Shown: piece after piece, positions 15,447 through 23,923 of the stretch
Position numbering within the stretch: position 1 is the stretch's first letter
Layout: each line of letters opens with the position of its first letter
Source of the DNA: Maritimibacter sp.
Lineage (GTDB): Bacteria; Pseudomonadota; Alphaproteobacteria; Rhodobacterales; Rhodobacteraceae
Reading direction: 5' to 3'
Assembly: GCA_011389895.1 (NCBI GenBank)
Contig: JAABTN010000012.1
Location: 24,656-88,655 of the forward strand
Length of the DNA stretch: 64,000 nucleotides
Translations under genes and position numbers: made by a program
The notes under the pieces: model-generated
What the model saw: only the letters and a program-made list of their open reading frames with translations
What the model was told of the DNA's origin: nothing
The model's database searches: none

Positions 15447-16556
15447 TCAACGCACGATGAATTCGGCGTGCAGCGCCCCGGCCGCCTTGATGCTTTTCAG
15501 GATGTCGATCATGTCGCGCGGCGCGACGCCGAGGGCATTCAGCCCCGCGATCACTTCGGAAAGCGAGGTGCCATCGGGAATCTCGGCCAGCCCCGTTCCC
15601 TCTTCTTCCTCGATCGCCGCGTCGGTGCGCGGAACGACAATCGCCTCACCTTCCGAGAAGGGGTTGGGCTGCACCACCAGCGGCTGTTCTTCGATCCGGA
15701 GCGTCAGGTTGCCTTGCGACACCGCGACCCGGCTGATGCGCACCTCTTCACCCATCACGATCGTGCCCGACCGCTGGTCCACGACCACGCGGGCCTTGCG
15801 CTGGGGTTCGACCGTCAGGTTCTCGACCTTGCCCACGGCATGGGCGGGCGAAATATCGCGGGCTGCAGAGATGTCGAAGACCACGGTGCCGCTGTCGAGC
15901 ATCCGGCTGACCACCCGCCCGTAGCGCCGGTTGATCGCGTTCTCGATCCGCTGGGCGGTGGTGAAATCCGGGGTGCGCAGAGCAAGCCGGATCGAGGTCA
16001 GTGTTGTGAAATCAAACTCGATCTCACGTTCGACACGCGCGCCGGACGGGATCACGCCCGAGGTGGGGACACCTTGGATCACCTCGGCCCCGTCGCCTTC
16101 GACCGCCGCGCCGCCCGCGATCACCGTGCCTTGCGCGACGGCGAAGATATCCCCGTTCGCGGCGTTCATCGGCGTCATGATCAGGGTTCCGCCCAGCAGG
16201 GACGAGGCATCGCCGATGGCAGAAACGGTCACGTCGATGGTCGATCCCGCACGCGAAAACGGGGGCAATTCGGCGGTGACGAACACGGCGGCAACATTCT
16301 TGGGCCGAAACTGTTCGCCGGTGATATTCACGCCGAGGTTTTCGAGAATGTTAGACATGATGTCCTCGGTGAACGGCGCGTTGCGGATGCCGTCCCCCGT
16401 TCCGTTCAACCCGACGACGAGCCCGTAACCCACCAGGTCATTGCCACGTACCCCGTCAAATTCGACAAGATCCTTGATCCGGATCGAATTCGCAACGGCG
16501 GCGGAGGCCAGCAATGTCGCGGCAAGCGCGACGGTGGCGAAGATCAGTCTTTTCAT
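15447..16556 (-). CDS. flgI: flagellar P-ring protein FlgI
   Basis: A 369-aa periplasmic protein with a signal peptide (residues 1-22, cleavage near AVA-N). The family opening 'IRIKDLVEFDGVRGNDLVGYGLVVGLNGTGD' is present in full (read in parts), and the C-terminus 'LNALGVAPRDMIDILKSIKAAGALHAEFIV' is typical. FlgI assembles the P ring with help from FlgA. The ATG overlaps the flgL stop. It is the last gene of the flgE-flgK-flgL-flgI run. Confidence 0.97.
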   Translation of the reverse strand: MKRLIFATVALAATLLASAAVANSIRIKDLVEFDGVRGNDLVGYGLVVGLNGTGDGIRNAPFTEDIMSNILENLGVNITGEQFRPKNVAAVFVTAELPPFSRAGSTIDVTVSAIGDASSLLGGTLIMTPMNAANGDIFAVAQGTVIAGGAAVEGDGAEVIQGVPTSGVIPSGARVEREIEFDFTTLTSIRLALRTPDFTTAQRIENAINRRYGRVVSRMLDSGTVVFDISAARDISPAHAVGKVENLTVEPQRKARVVVDQRSGTIVMGEEVRISRVAVSQGNLTLRIEEQPLVVQPNPFSEGEAIVVPRTDAAIEEEEGTGLAEIPDGTSLSEVIAGLNALGVAPRDMIDILKSIKAAGALHAEFIVR

Positions 16557-17566
16557 CTCATGTAGTCCGTGAACCGGAGCGCAGAGACACGCGCCGTGAT
16601 CGTGTAGAGGGTTTCAATCTGTGCATAGACCGTCTGAAGCTCGGTCGCCGTGTCATAGGGGTCGGCGGCGATCATTTCATTGCGCGCCAGCTCATAGGCC
16701 GAGGCCTGCGCAGCGTTGCGGGCCTGGGCGTTTTCAATCCGCTCTTCCATGGTGCCGATCTCGGCGCGCAAGGACGTCACCGCGGTATCCGACGTGACCA
16801 CCTGACCGGCGGCACGTTCGATCAGGTTGGCCTGTTCTTCGGTGTTTCCGTCAAGCACGCCTTCGGCGATCAACGCGGCCATGGCGAGCCCCTTAAGCGT
16901 ATCGCGGATCACAGGATCATCGGCCCGCACGCGCAGCGCGACCTGGTCGCCATCGGCGACGCTCATCGCGCCCATGGTGTTGGTCGATCCAAGGTAGCTG
17001 GTTGTTTCAAAGCCGCCGCCGGGATCGTCGAACCACGCGGTCACAGCTGTTTCCACGTCTTCTGCCGTGGTCAGGCCTGTGGTCAGCGCGGTCAGGTCGG
17101 CCATCATCGCGTCCGGGTGGGCGAGCGCGGGGGCATCGATGCGGGCCCCGGCGAACAACGTGCGATCCGCGATCCGCGTGTTGAGGTTCGACACCACGGA
17201 CCCAAGGCTTTGCTGCGCGCTGCCCGCAGTTGCCTCGATCAGGGTGGCGTCGCGCGCGCTTGCCGCGGTGAGAAGCGCGGGGGCCAGCTCCTGTATCCTG
17301 CCCTGGACGTTTTCCAGGGCGAGCTGGGCGGCGGTGAACAGCGTTCCGGCCTCGCTGTTCGAGGTCTTGTAGGCGTCGGTTGCGCGCAGGGCGCGTTCGA
17401 TGCCGGCGAACGGTCCGAAGTCGCCGCCGATCGCAGCGCCAAGGTCCGATTTGTAGCCGGTCGTCAATTCCTGGGTCAGGCGGGCGAGGTTGGCTTTCCC
17501 CTCGCTCGTGACCTGCCGAAGTTGGAACGCCCGAGCGAGATCGCCGACGCTGGTCAGGTTGGACAT
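16553..17566 (-). CDS. flgL: hook-filament junction protein FlgL
   Basis: A 337-aa flagellin-like protein. Both ends carry the heptad helices that pack in the filament core: the N-terminal 'LTSVGDLARAFQLRQV' with 'LTRLTQEL'-type repeats, and the C-terminal 'AYELARNEMIAADPYDTATELQTVYAQIETLY' in parts. The middle is variable. It lies directly after flgK (one base gap), as expected for the two junction proteins, and overlaps flgI. In Rhodobacterales FlgL and flagellin are similar, but the flgK neighbour makes FlgL the best call. Confidence 0.9.
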   Translation of the reverse strand: MSNLTSVGDLARAFQLRQVTSEGKANLARLTQELTTGYKSDLGAAIGGDFGPFAGIERALRATDAYKTSNSEAGTLFTAAQLALENVQGRIQELAPALLTAASARDATLIEATAGSAQQSLGSVVSNLNTRIADRTLFAGARIDAPALAHPDAMMADLTALTTGLTTAEDVETAVTAWFDDPGGGFETTSYLGSTNTMGAMSVADGDQVALRVRADDPVIRDTLKGLAMAALIAEGVLDGNTEEQANLIERAAGQVVTSDTAVTSLRAEIGTMEERIENAQARNAAQASAYELARNEMIAADPYDTATELQTVYAQIETLYTITARVSALRFTDYMR

Positions 17567-17567
17567 C

Positions 17568-19028
17568 TCAAAGCTCCATCAGCGTGTCGAGCAGGCTGCC
17601 GATGGTCTGGATGACCCGGGCGTTGGCAGCATAGGCCTGTTCGATCATCATCAATTTCTGCATTTCCTGGTCGGTATCGACGCCCTCGGACAGCTCCATC
17701 GACTTGAGGCTGTCGGCTTCGGCGCTGTGATAGGCCAGCGCGCCCTCGACATGGGCGTGGTCCGAGGCGGCGAGGGACAAGAGATCGGCGGACAATCCGC
17801 TGGCGGACCGGGCGGCCCCGAGGAAATCCCCGGACGCCGGGACGCGTTCATCGGTCAGGGCAGCTTCGAGATCACGGATCAAGCCGGAGGCACCCACTTC
17901 GCCGGGGAGAGCGGCCCCAAGCCCGTCGCGAATGCGCCACAACGCGCCGCCTTCGTTCGGGTCGACCCGGGCGTTCACGGCAATGCGCGACGACAGGCCG
18001 ACCTCATCGACCGGGTCGAACACCCCGCCTGCATCGGTGAAGAACCCGGCGTCTCCGACCCCCCGGGTGTTGTCCAGCCCGGCATCCTGGAACCGGTCCA
18101 CAAGGTCGCGCGCGACCGCGTCCAGCCGGGTTTGCGCCGTTATCGCGATATCATCGCGCACCTCGAATTGCGCGGCGAGCGATCCACCCCGAATGGGTGA
18201 ATATCGCCCGTCGGTGTTCACAGCGCGCCCGTTGATCGTCAGACCACCAAGCGCGCCGCCGGCGAGGGTCATTTCCGGGACGATGGTCCCGACCGGGTCA
18301 AAGCCGACTTCGGCGGCTTTCCCGTCAAGCAAAATGGTCCCGCCGGTGGTGTAGAGCGCGATCATGCCATGATCCCGATCGACCTGCTTCATCGGCACGA
18401 TGGACGACAGGCTGTCCACGGTCTGTTGCCGGATGTCGAGCAGGGCAGAGTTGTCTTCCCCGCGCGCGGCGGCCGCGGTGATCTGGTAGTTCAGGGTCTG
18501 CACCCGTGTGAGCCCGTCATTCAGGCGGCGTACCTGGTCTGCAATGTCCCGGTCCGCCTGCATGCGCAGATCCTGCACCGCGCCAGAGGCGGTGTTCAGA
18601 TGGCGGGTGACCCCGGTCGCGGCGGACAGGACGCCGGACAGGCGCGCGTCGTTGTCGGGACGCGATCCCGCCTCGATCAACGCCGTTTCAAGCGCATCCA
18701 TGCGCCCCGAAAGCGATCCCGCTTCGTCCGGTGTTCCAAGCACATCCGCAAGCCGGGCATAGAACTCAGAGCGGGTGCTGTCGTATCCGACGGCGGCATC
18801 CGCGAGGCGTCGGTTCTGGACGACGGTCATGTCGACATCGCGTTGCACCCCGACCACGCGCACGCCTCCGGGTGTGCCGTTGCCGATGTGCTTCGGGCTC
18901 AGGGCGAGGTCGCGCCGCGCATAACCTTCGGTCGTTGAATTGGCGACATTGGACGAGACGAGCTCGGCGGCCCGGGCCTGTGCCGTGAGGCCGGACAAGG
19001 CGTTGTTGAGCGAACCCTGTATGCTCAT
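17568..19028 (-). CDS. flgK: hook-filament junction protein FlgK (HAP1)
   Basis: A 486-aa protein. The N-terminal rod-type helix 'NNALSGLTAQARAAELVSSN' with 'VANSTTEGYARRDLAL' and the C-terminal 'LMMIEQAYAANARVIQTIG' are the conserved ends of hook-associated proteins; a long variable domain lies between. It joins hook to filament. It is 28 bases downstream of flgE and one base upstream of flgL, so the three are one transcript. Confidence 0.95.
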   Translation of the reverse strand: MSIQGSLNNALSGLTAQARAAELVSSNVANSTTEGYARRDLALSPKHIGNGTPGGVRVVGVQRDVDMTVVQNRRLADAAVGYDSTRSEFYARLADVLGTPDEAGSLSGRMDALETALIEAGSRPDNDARLSGVLSAATGVTRHLNTASGAVQDLRMQADRDIADQVRRLNDGLTRVQTLNYQITAAAARGEDNSALLDIRQQTVDSLSSIVPMKQVDRDHGMIALYTTGGTILLDGKAAEVGFDPVGTIVPEMTLAGGALGGLTINGRAVNTDGRYSPIRGGSLAAQFEVRDDIAITAQTRLDAVARDLVDRFQDAGLDNTRGVGDAGFFTDAGGVFDPVDEVGLSSRIAVNARVDPNEGGALWRIRDGLGAALPGEVGASGLIRDLEAALTDERVPASGDFLGAARSASGLSADLLSLAASDHAHVEGALAYHSAEADSLKSMELSEGVDTDQEMQKLMMIEQAYAANARVIQTIGSLLDTLMEL

Positions 19029-19056
19029 GCGTTACTCCTTTGCCCCCCGGTTCCCG

Positions 19057-20373
19057 TCACCGCTTGATATTCGTGGTCTCCTGCAACATCTCGTCGACGG
19101 TCTGAATGACCTTCGCATTCGAGGAATAGGCGCGCTGGGTCTGGATCAGCGATGTCAACTCGCCCGCCACATCGGTGGTCGAGCCTTCGCGTGTGAACCC
19201 GATCACCTCGCCGGTGGGGCCGTCGCCCGCATCCCAAAGGAAGAACGACCCTGATTGCGGCGAGACCTGGTAGGTCTGGTTCGATTGGGAAATCAGCCCG
19301 TTGGGGTTGGGCACATCCACCAGCGGCACCTGGTAAATCGTCCGGGTGAAGCCGGTGTCGTAGGTCGCGGTGATATATCCGTTCACGTCGATCTCGACCG
19401 AGGTCAGGTTGCCCACGGGCGAGCCATCCTTGGTGATCGAGACGGGCGCAAAGCTGTCGGACAGCTGGGTCAGCCCCTTCGGGTCCCCCAGTGCGCCGAT
19501 GGTCAGGTCCAATGGGCCGCCCGCAAGGGTCAGGGAAATGACGCCAGAGGTGCTGTCATAGGCCCCTCCCGAGGTCACGGAGACCGAGGAAAGCGTTCCG
19601 CCATTGGCCCGACTGTCATCGAACACGAGATCATATTCCCCCACGACCGCGCCAGCCGACGCACTGTCGGAAATCGTCATGGTCCAGGCGTTCGATGCCG
19701 GGTCGCCCGGGGTGGTCGGCACCGTCGGGGTGAACACCACATCGAGCGCCTCTGAGGTTCCGAGGTTCCCGAAATACTCGATAGACAGCGGCTGTGGCTC
19801 ACCCGAAGCGCCGGCTTCCGTATCCGTTGCGGGCAGGTTCACGCCAAGGTTCATGCGTGTGGTGGGGTCGCCCGATTGCTGATTGACCTGCACGACGACC
19901 GGTTCAAGCGCGGCGGCAGTGTCACGGGGGTAGGTGCCCACCCTGCCATCCGCGTCAGCCGGCCATCCCATCAGGACAAGCCCGGTCTCGGTCTTCAGAA
20001 TGCCATCCTCATCGGTTCTGAAAGACCCGGTCGTGGTGGCCAGCATGGGTTTGTCATCGCTGTTCGAATTCAGGAAGGCCGCCTGTGTCACCGGCAACAT
20101 GCCGCGCCCCGAAATGGCGATGTCGAGGGGATTGGAGGTCGAGATCAGGGGTCCGTTCTCGTCGATCAGCCGTTGGGTCGTCGCCCGAACGCCGCCTGCA
20201 GAATATGTCCCTGACCCCGAGATCCCGCCGATCACGAGGCTTTGGAAATCCGCCGTCGCCCGTTTGTACCCGAAGGTCGAGGAATTCGCGATATTGTCGG
20301 AGATCGTCGAAAGCCGCGTCGCATTGGCGTTCAGGCCGGCAACCCCGGCACTCAGCGAAGAGGATATGGTCAT
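19057..20373 (-). CDS. flgE: flagellar hook protein FlgE
   Basis: A 438-aa hook protein. The opening 'SSLSAGVAGLNANATRLSTI' followed by 'SDNIANSSTFGYKRA', the 'GRGMLPVTQ' block, and the C-terminal 'LTSLIQTQRAYSSNAKVIQTVDEM' (in parts) are the conserved hook and rod motifs. The ATG at 20373 has AAAGG at a normal distance; seven codons of open frame lie upstream and are ignored. It opens the flgE-flgK-flgL-flgI run. A perfect CtrA-type box is 54 bases upstream. Confidence 0.96.
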   Translation of the reverse strand: MTISSSLSAGVAGLNANATRLSTISDNIANSSTFGYKRATADFQSLVIGGISGSGTYSAGGVRATTQRLIDENGPLISTSNPLDIAISGRGMLPVTQAAFLNSNSDDKPMLATTTGSFRTDEDGILKTETGLVLMGWPADADGRVGTYPRDTAAALEPVVVQVNQQSGDPTTRMNLGVNLPATDTEAGASGEPQPLSIEYFGNLGTSEALDVVFTPTVPTTPGDPASNAWTMTISDSASAGAVVGEYDLVFDDSRANGGTLSSVSVTSGGAYDSTSGVISLTLAGGPLDLTIGALGDPKGLTQLSDSFAPVSITKDGSPVGNLTSVEIDVNGYITATYDTGFTRTIYQVPLVDVPNPNGLISQSNQTYQVSPQSGSFFLWDAGDGPTGEVIGFTREGSTTDVAGELTSLIQTQRAYSSNAKVIQTVDEMLQETTNIKR

Positions 20374-20426
20374 GGTTGCGCCTTTCTGCTGCACCCTGTG
20401 TCACGACCCCTTGTAGACCGCGCGGC

Positions 20427-20441
20427 TTAAGCGGCGCTTAA
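20427..20441. promoter_or_regulatory. perfect CtrA-type box upstream of flgE
   Basis: TTAAGCGGCGCTTAA is an exact TTAA-N7-TTAA match to the CtrA consensus. It is located 54 bases before the flgE start and just after the end of motB, and the sequence is itself a perfect palindrome apart from its centre. Its position suits direct control of the flgE-flgK-flgL-flgI run. The call is by motif only. Confidence 0.65.
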
Positions 20442-20466
20442 CGTCTAAAATCCCGCCTATTTCGCG

Positions 20467-21297
20467 TCATCGCCGCGTGCGCAGCAGGATCAGCTCGATC
20501 CTGTTGTTGCGAAGGGCCATGGGATTGCGTGCGACCGGTTTTCGGTCGGCATGCCCCGTCACGCGTTGAATGCGGATCGGGGAAAGCCCGTCATCGGCCA
20601 ACATGCGGCGCACCTTGTCCGCTCGTGCGTTCGACATTTCCCAGACGGTGTTGTGGGCGATTACCACCGGCTCGGCCCGGGTGTGGCCGCCAACCGCGAC
20701 CCCGTTGCGCACCAGATCGAAGGTGCGCGCCATCACGGCGACGAGATCCTCCATCACCCCGGCGGGTTCGGCGGTGCCTTCGCGAAACAAGGGCTCCCCC
20801 TCGATATCGAACAGCTCGATGACCAGACCTTCGTCGGTCAGCTCGGTGACGATATGTCTTTGAAGCTGGTTCGACACCATGCTCTCGCCGGAGCGACCGG
20901 TGAGCACGTCACCGATGTTTTCCAAGGCACGCGCCTCGGCGGTCCCATCCGTGTCGGCCCCGCCCGCCTGCGCATCCGCACTGGTGTCACCGATATCGGG
21001 CACGCCACCTTCGCCGGTTTGCGCAAGGCTTTCCTCGGTAAAAACACTGTCGCCGCCGAAAGCACCATCGCCGCCGCCCGAGACCCGCATCACCGGGATC
21101 GTCGGGCTGAAATGGTCCGCGATCCCCTTGCGTTGCTTTTCGGTGGTCGCATTCAGAAGCCACATCAACATGAAGAAGGCCATCATGGCAGTCACGAAGT
21201 CGGCATAGGCCACTTTCCAGGCCCCGCCATGGTGGCCCCCGCCACTGACTTTCTTAACCTTCTTGATGATGATGGGCGCATTGGTTTGCGCGCTCAT
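20467..21297 (-). CDS. motB: flagellar motor stator protein MotB
   Basis: A 276-aa stator subunit. The N-terminus 'KVKKVSGGGHHGGAWKVAYA' precedes one membrane helix with the proton-carrying Asp33 (in YADFVTAMMAFFMLMWLL). The C-terminal OmpA-like peptidoglycan-binding domain is seen in 'SNARADKVRRML', 'VTGHADRKP' and 'NPMALRNNRIELILL'. A flexible Gly/Asp/Glu-rich linker joins them. The gene is separated from motA by about 10 kb and precedes flgE. A CtrA-type box is 49 bases upstream. Confidence 0.96.
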   Translation of the reverse strand: MSAQTNAPIIIKKVKKVSGGGHHGGAWKVAYADFVTAMMAFFMLMWLLNATTEKQRKGIADHFSPTIPVMRVSGGGDGAFGGDSVFTEESLAQTGEGGVPDIGDTSADAQAGGADTDGTAEARALENIGDVLTGRSGESMVSNQLQRHIVTELTDEGLVIELFDIEGEPLFREGTAEPAGVMEDLVAVMARTFDLVRNGVAVGGHTRAEPVVIAHNTVWEMSNARADKVRRMLADDGLSPIRIQRVTGHADRKPVARNPMALRNNRIELILLRTRR

Positions 21298-21345
21298 CCC
21301 ACCTCACCTCTCTATTCACCCGGCAACAGGGATACGCCCGTGAGG

Positions 21346-21360
21346 TTAAGGCTTGGTTAG
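21346..21360. promoter_or_regulatory. CtrA-type box upstream of motB
   Basis: TTAA-N7-TTAG (TTAAGGCTTGGTTAG) differs from the CtrA consensus by one base. Read on the motB strand it is CTAACC-N5-TTAA, the same arrangement as the box before fliF. It is 49 bases before the motB start. The call is by motif only. Confidence 0.55.
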
Positions 21361-21413
21361 AAATGGCGGCTGAGGCGGTCTTCTTTGGTAATTGGTTAAC
21401 GGCGCGGCGAGAG

Positions 21414-22184
21414 TCACAAAAGCTGATCCAGACCGCGCGTCAGCCCCTGCATATCCACCACCCGGCGCGCGGCGAGAAGCGTTCCGGGGGTCAGGATGTC
21501 GGCTGAATGGCTGTCGGCATCATGGGTGATCGTCAGCCGCGAATTGCCGTTGGCGAAGGTGCTCGTCACCGTGGCGGAATAGCTGGGCAGGCGCAGGGAA
21601 TGAACCTGCACCCCGTTCACGGTGCCACCCCGAAGCCCTGGCTCGCCCGCGACGCTCGCCGGATCGACCTCGTATTTCGGCTGCTTGATATCGCCCATTC
21701 GTTCGGCAAGCTCGCGGGCGGTGCCTGTCGGGGCGTCGGTCTTGCGGGGGCGCGAATAATCAATGATCTCGAACCAGTCGAGGTATTCGGTGGCGATCAG
21801 CGAAAAGCGGGTCATGAGTGCTGCGGTTAGGGCAAAATTGCCCGACGCGACAACGCCGACAGCGTGATGGCGGGCGGCCGCGTCAATATCGTCAAAATCC
21901 GGGGAGGTGAGGCCGGAGGTGCCGATGACCACCGCCCGCCCCGCCTCGATCGCCGTGAGCGCGTTGGACTTGGCCACCGACAGGGCGGTATAGTCGATCA
22001 GCACATCGAAATCGGAGTTTTGGGTCGCCTCGGCGACATTGGCGAAACAGGGCGCGTCCAGCACGCGCATGCCCGCCTGTGACCGTGCGACGCCGGCGAC
22101 AAGCTCCATGTCGTCCGCGGCCACAACGCCCCGGGCAATCTCACCCCCGGTCCAACCGGTCACCCCCGCCACGCAGATTTTCAT
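21414..22184 (-). CDS. dihydrodipicolinate reductase (DapB) homologue without the usual catalytic His pair
   Basis: A 256-aa protein with a Rossmann NAD(P)-binding start (residues 4-15, VAGVTGWTGGEI) and the DapB signature region 'KTDAPTGTA' at 148-156 with Lys148 retained. In canonical DapB the preceding residues are EIIEAHHRHK, and the two His are catalytic or substrate-binding; here the segment is EIIDYSRPRK, so both are replaced (Ser144, Arg145). The C-terminal 'VHSLRLP' and 'LTITHDADSHS' fit the family. It may be a divergent active reductase or a DapB-like enzyme on another substrate. The ATG at 22184 is preceded by AAGGGAAGGAGCG. A 99-base gap separates it from the methyltransferase upstream. 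Confidence 0.78.
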   Translation of the reverse strand: MKICVAGVTGWTGGEIARGVVAADDMELVAGVARSQAGMRVLDAPCFANVAEATQNSDFDVLIDYTALSVAKSNALTAIEAGRAVVIGTSGLTSPDFDDIDAAARHHAVGVVASGNFALTAALMTRFSLIATEYLDWFEIIDYSRPRKTDAPTGTARELAERMGDIKQPKYEVDPASVAGEPGLRGGTVNGVQVHSLRLPSYSATVTSTFANGNSRLTITHDADSHSADILTPGTLLAARRVVDMQGLTRGLDQLL

Positions 22185-22283
22185 GGCACGCTCCTTCCCT
22201 TGGCCTGTCGTCGACACCCTGCGACAGGGCGCGGGGCACGGCAAGCCGGTCTTGCCAGCCTGCGCACGCGGGCCGGATCCGGA

Positions 22284-23387
22284 TCAGCGCGACAGGGTCG
22301 CCTGGTAGAGCTTCACCTTGATACCCCCATTGTCGAGGATCGGGCCCGACGTCAGGTTCAGCCCGGTGGCATGGGCGAGGCTCGCCTCTGCGGTCACCAG
22401 CCCCACGCGCCAGCCCCCGAAATGCGCCGCGATCCGTGCGCCAAGGGCGCCGTAAAGCGCGCCAAGCGCGCCGGGTTTGCCGATCCGGCCTCCGTAGGGC
22501 GGGTTCACGATGACCAGCCCGGGTGTCTCTGTCGGAGCGGTGAGCGCCGAGACGGGCTGGCAGGCAAACCGGAGTGCAGTCGAAAGGCCAATCGCGGCGG
22601 CGTTTTCACGCGCGCCTTTGATCGCACCCTGATCGCGGTCGTAGCCGAAGAAATGCGCGGACGGCTGGCGTTCCGGCTCGGGTCGGCGCAGCGCGGCAAA
22701 GGCCCGCGGGTCGAAGGATGGCAAATGCTGGAATGCGAATTCCCGGTCGCGCCCCGGTTGGAGCCCCGCCGCCATCCCCACGCCTTCGAGCAGGAAGGTA
22801 CCGGACCCACACATCGGGTCTACGAGCGGCTCGGAGCCATCGTAGCCGCAGGCCCTGAGCAGGAGCGCGGCCATGTTTTCGCGCAGTGGTGCCTTGCCGG
22901 TGAAGCCCTTTTGCCCGCGTTTGTGCAGGCTCTCGCCGGTCGCATCGAGCGACAGGGTGGTGTGATCACGGTCGATCCGCACCTTGAGCGTGACCGCGCC
23001 ATGCCCTCCCACCTCGCAGCCAAGCGTCCGGGACAGCGCCGTTTCGATCCGGCCCTTCACGGCCCCCGCGTGGGAGAGGCGCGATTTGTGGGTGGCAGCC
23101 TCGACCCGGACCGGCACATCCGGTCGCAGCCAGTCGGACCAAGGAAAATCCCGTGCTTCCTGTTCAAGCTGGTTGAAATGCACGGCGCGAAACGACCCGA
23201 TCCGCACCAGTATCCGCGCCGCGCCGCGCAGTTCAAGGTTGGCGCGCCAGACTTCGGACCATGGCCCGCGCAGGGTGACACCCCCCGCTTCTTTTTTGCC
23301 GCGCTTGAACCCAAGCGCGTTCACCTCGGCGGCAAGGTGGGGTTCCAGTCCGGGCGGGCAGACGGCGAAGAAATCCATATCATCCAT
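22284..23387 (-). CDS. THUMP-domain RNA guanine-N2 methyltransferase (RlmL N-terminal type)
   Basis: A 367-aa protein. An N-terminal THUMP region (about residues 40-160, including 'VRVEAATHKSRLSHAGAV') is followed by a class I SAM methyltransferase with 'PLVDPMCGSGTFLLEGVGMA' and the catalytic NPPYGGRIG. This matches the m2G-forming half of RlmL (YcbY), which modifies 23S rRNA G2445; the RlmK half is absent, as is common in alphaproteobacteria. The substrate assignment is by family. It lies upstream of the DapB homologue on the same strand. Confidence 0.88.
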   Translation of the reverse strand: MDDMDFFAVCPPGLEPHLAAEVNALGFKRGKKEAGGVTLRGPWSEVWRANLELRGAARILVRIGSFRAVHFNQLEQEARDFPWSDWLRPDVPVRVEAATHKSRLSHAGAVKGRIETALSRTLGCEVGGHGAVTLKVRIDRDHTTLSLDATGESLHKRGQKGFTGKAPLRENMAALLLRACGYDGSEPLVDPMCGSGTFLLEGVGMAAGLQPGRDREFAFQHLPSFDPRAFAALRRPEPERQPSAHFFGYDRDQGAIKGARENAAAIGLSTALRFACQPVSALTAPTETPGLVIVNPPYGGRIGKPGALGALYGALGARIAAHFGGWRVGLVTAEASLAHATGLNLTSGPILDNGGIKVKLYQATLSR

Positions 23388-23466
23388 GGCCCCGGCTTAG
23401 GCGATCCCCCGCCCGAAGGGAAACCCAATTGGCGGGGGTCGCGTTGGTGGGACAAAGGAGACAGAC

Positions 23467-23841
23467 ATGATCGAGAAGTATTTCGACGACGGCCTGCTGC
23501 ATCTGGGATTGATCGACACGATCACACAGGCCGATATTCTCGGGCTGAAGCAGACGTTCGAGGCGGCCTTTGAATCCCATTCGACCGTGTCCATTCTGCT
23601 TGACTTGACGCAATGGAGCGATGTGACCGCCGACGCGATCCGGGAAGATATCGGGATGGAGCTGAGCTTGCTTGGCAAGCTGGGGCGGATCGAGAATGTC
23701 GCCTTTGTTTCCGAGAAAGCCTGGGTCGAAGCCATGGTGAACGGGGTGGGCCCGTGGCTTCCGGGCGTGGCGATGAAGCGGTTCGATGATGCCAAGACGG
23801 CAGAGCTTTGGGCACATCCCGGCCCGCGCTCGGACATGTGA
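23467..23841 (+). CDS. SpoIIAA-like (STAS/SEC14-type) small protein
   Basis: A 124-aa soluble protein with the alternating strands and helices of the SpoIIAA-like family: 'GLLHLGLIDTITQADILGLKQTFEAAFE' (in parts), 'VSILLDLTQWSDVTADAIREDI' and 'IENVAFVSEKAWVEAM'. Members of this family are small, often stand-alone, and of unknown role; some bind lipids or act like anti-sigma antagonists. GGAG precedes the ATG. The gene ends 30 bases before a strong bidirectional terminator. Confidence 0.7.
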   Translation: MIEKYFDDGLLHLGLIDTITQADILGLKQTFEAAFESHSTVSILLDLTQWSDVTADAIREDIGMELSLLGKLGRIENVAFVSEKAWVEAMVNGVGPWLPGVAMKRFDDAKTAELWAHPGPRSDM

Positions 23842-23865
23842 GAATGCGATCGGGGGGTGTGTCGC

Positions 23866-23900
23866 AAAAAAAGCCCCGGCGGTTGGCCGGGGCTCTTTTT
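23866..23900. terminator. bidirectional rho-independent terminator
   Basis: AGCCCCGGC-GGTTG-GCCGGGGCT is a nine-base perfect stem. It is followed by CTTTTT on + and preceded by AAAAAAA (T run on -), so it can end transcripts from both the STAS-like gene (+) and the peroxiredoxin gene (-) that converge here. This is the clearest terminator in the window. Confidence 0.92.
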
Positions 23901-23923
23901 GGTTTGTTCTGTCAGGTGATGGA

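Noticed and set aside
22200..23573. Open frame of 457 codons on + across the rRNA methyltransferase
   Set aside because: The - strand gene shows clear methyltransferase motifs, while the + frame shows none.
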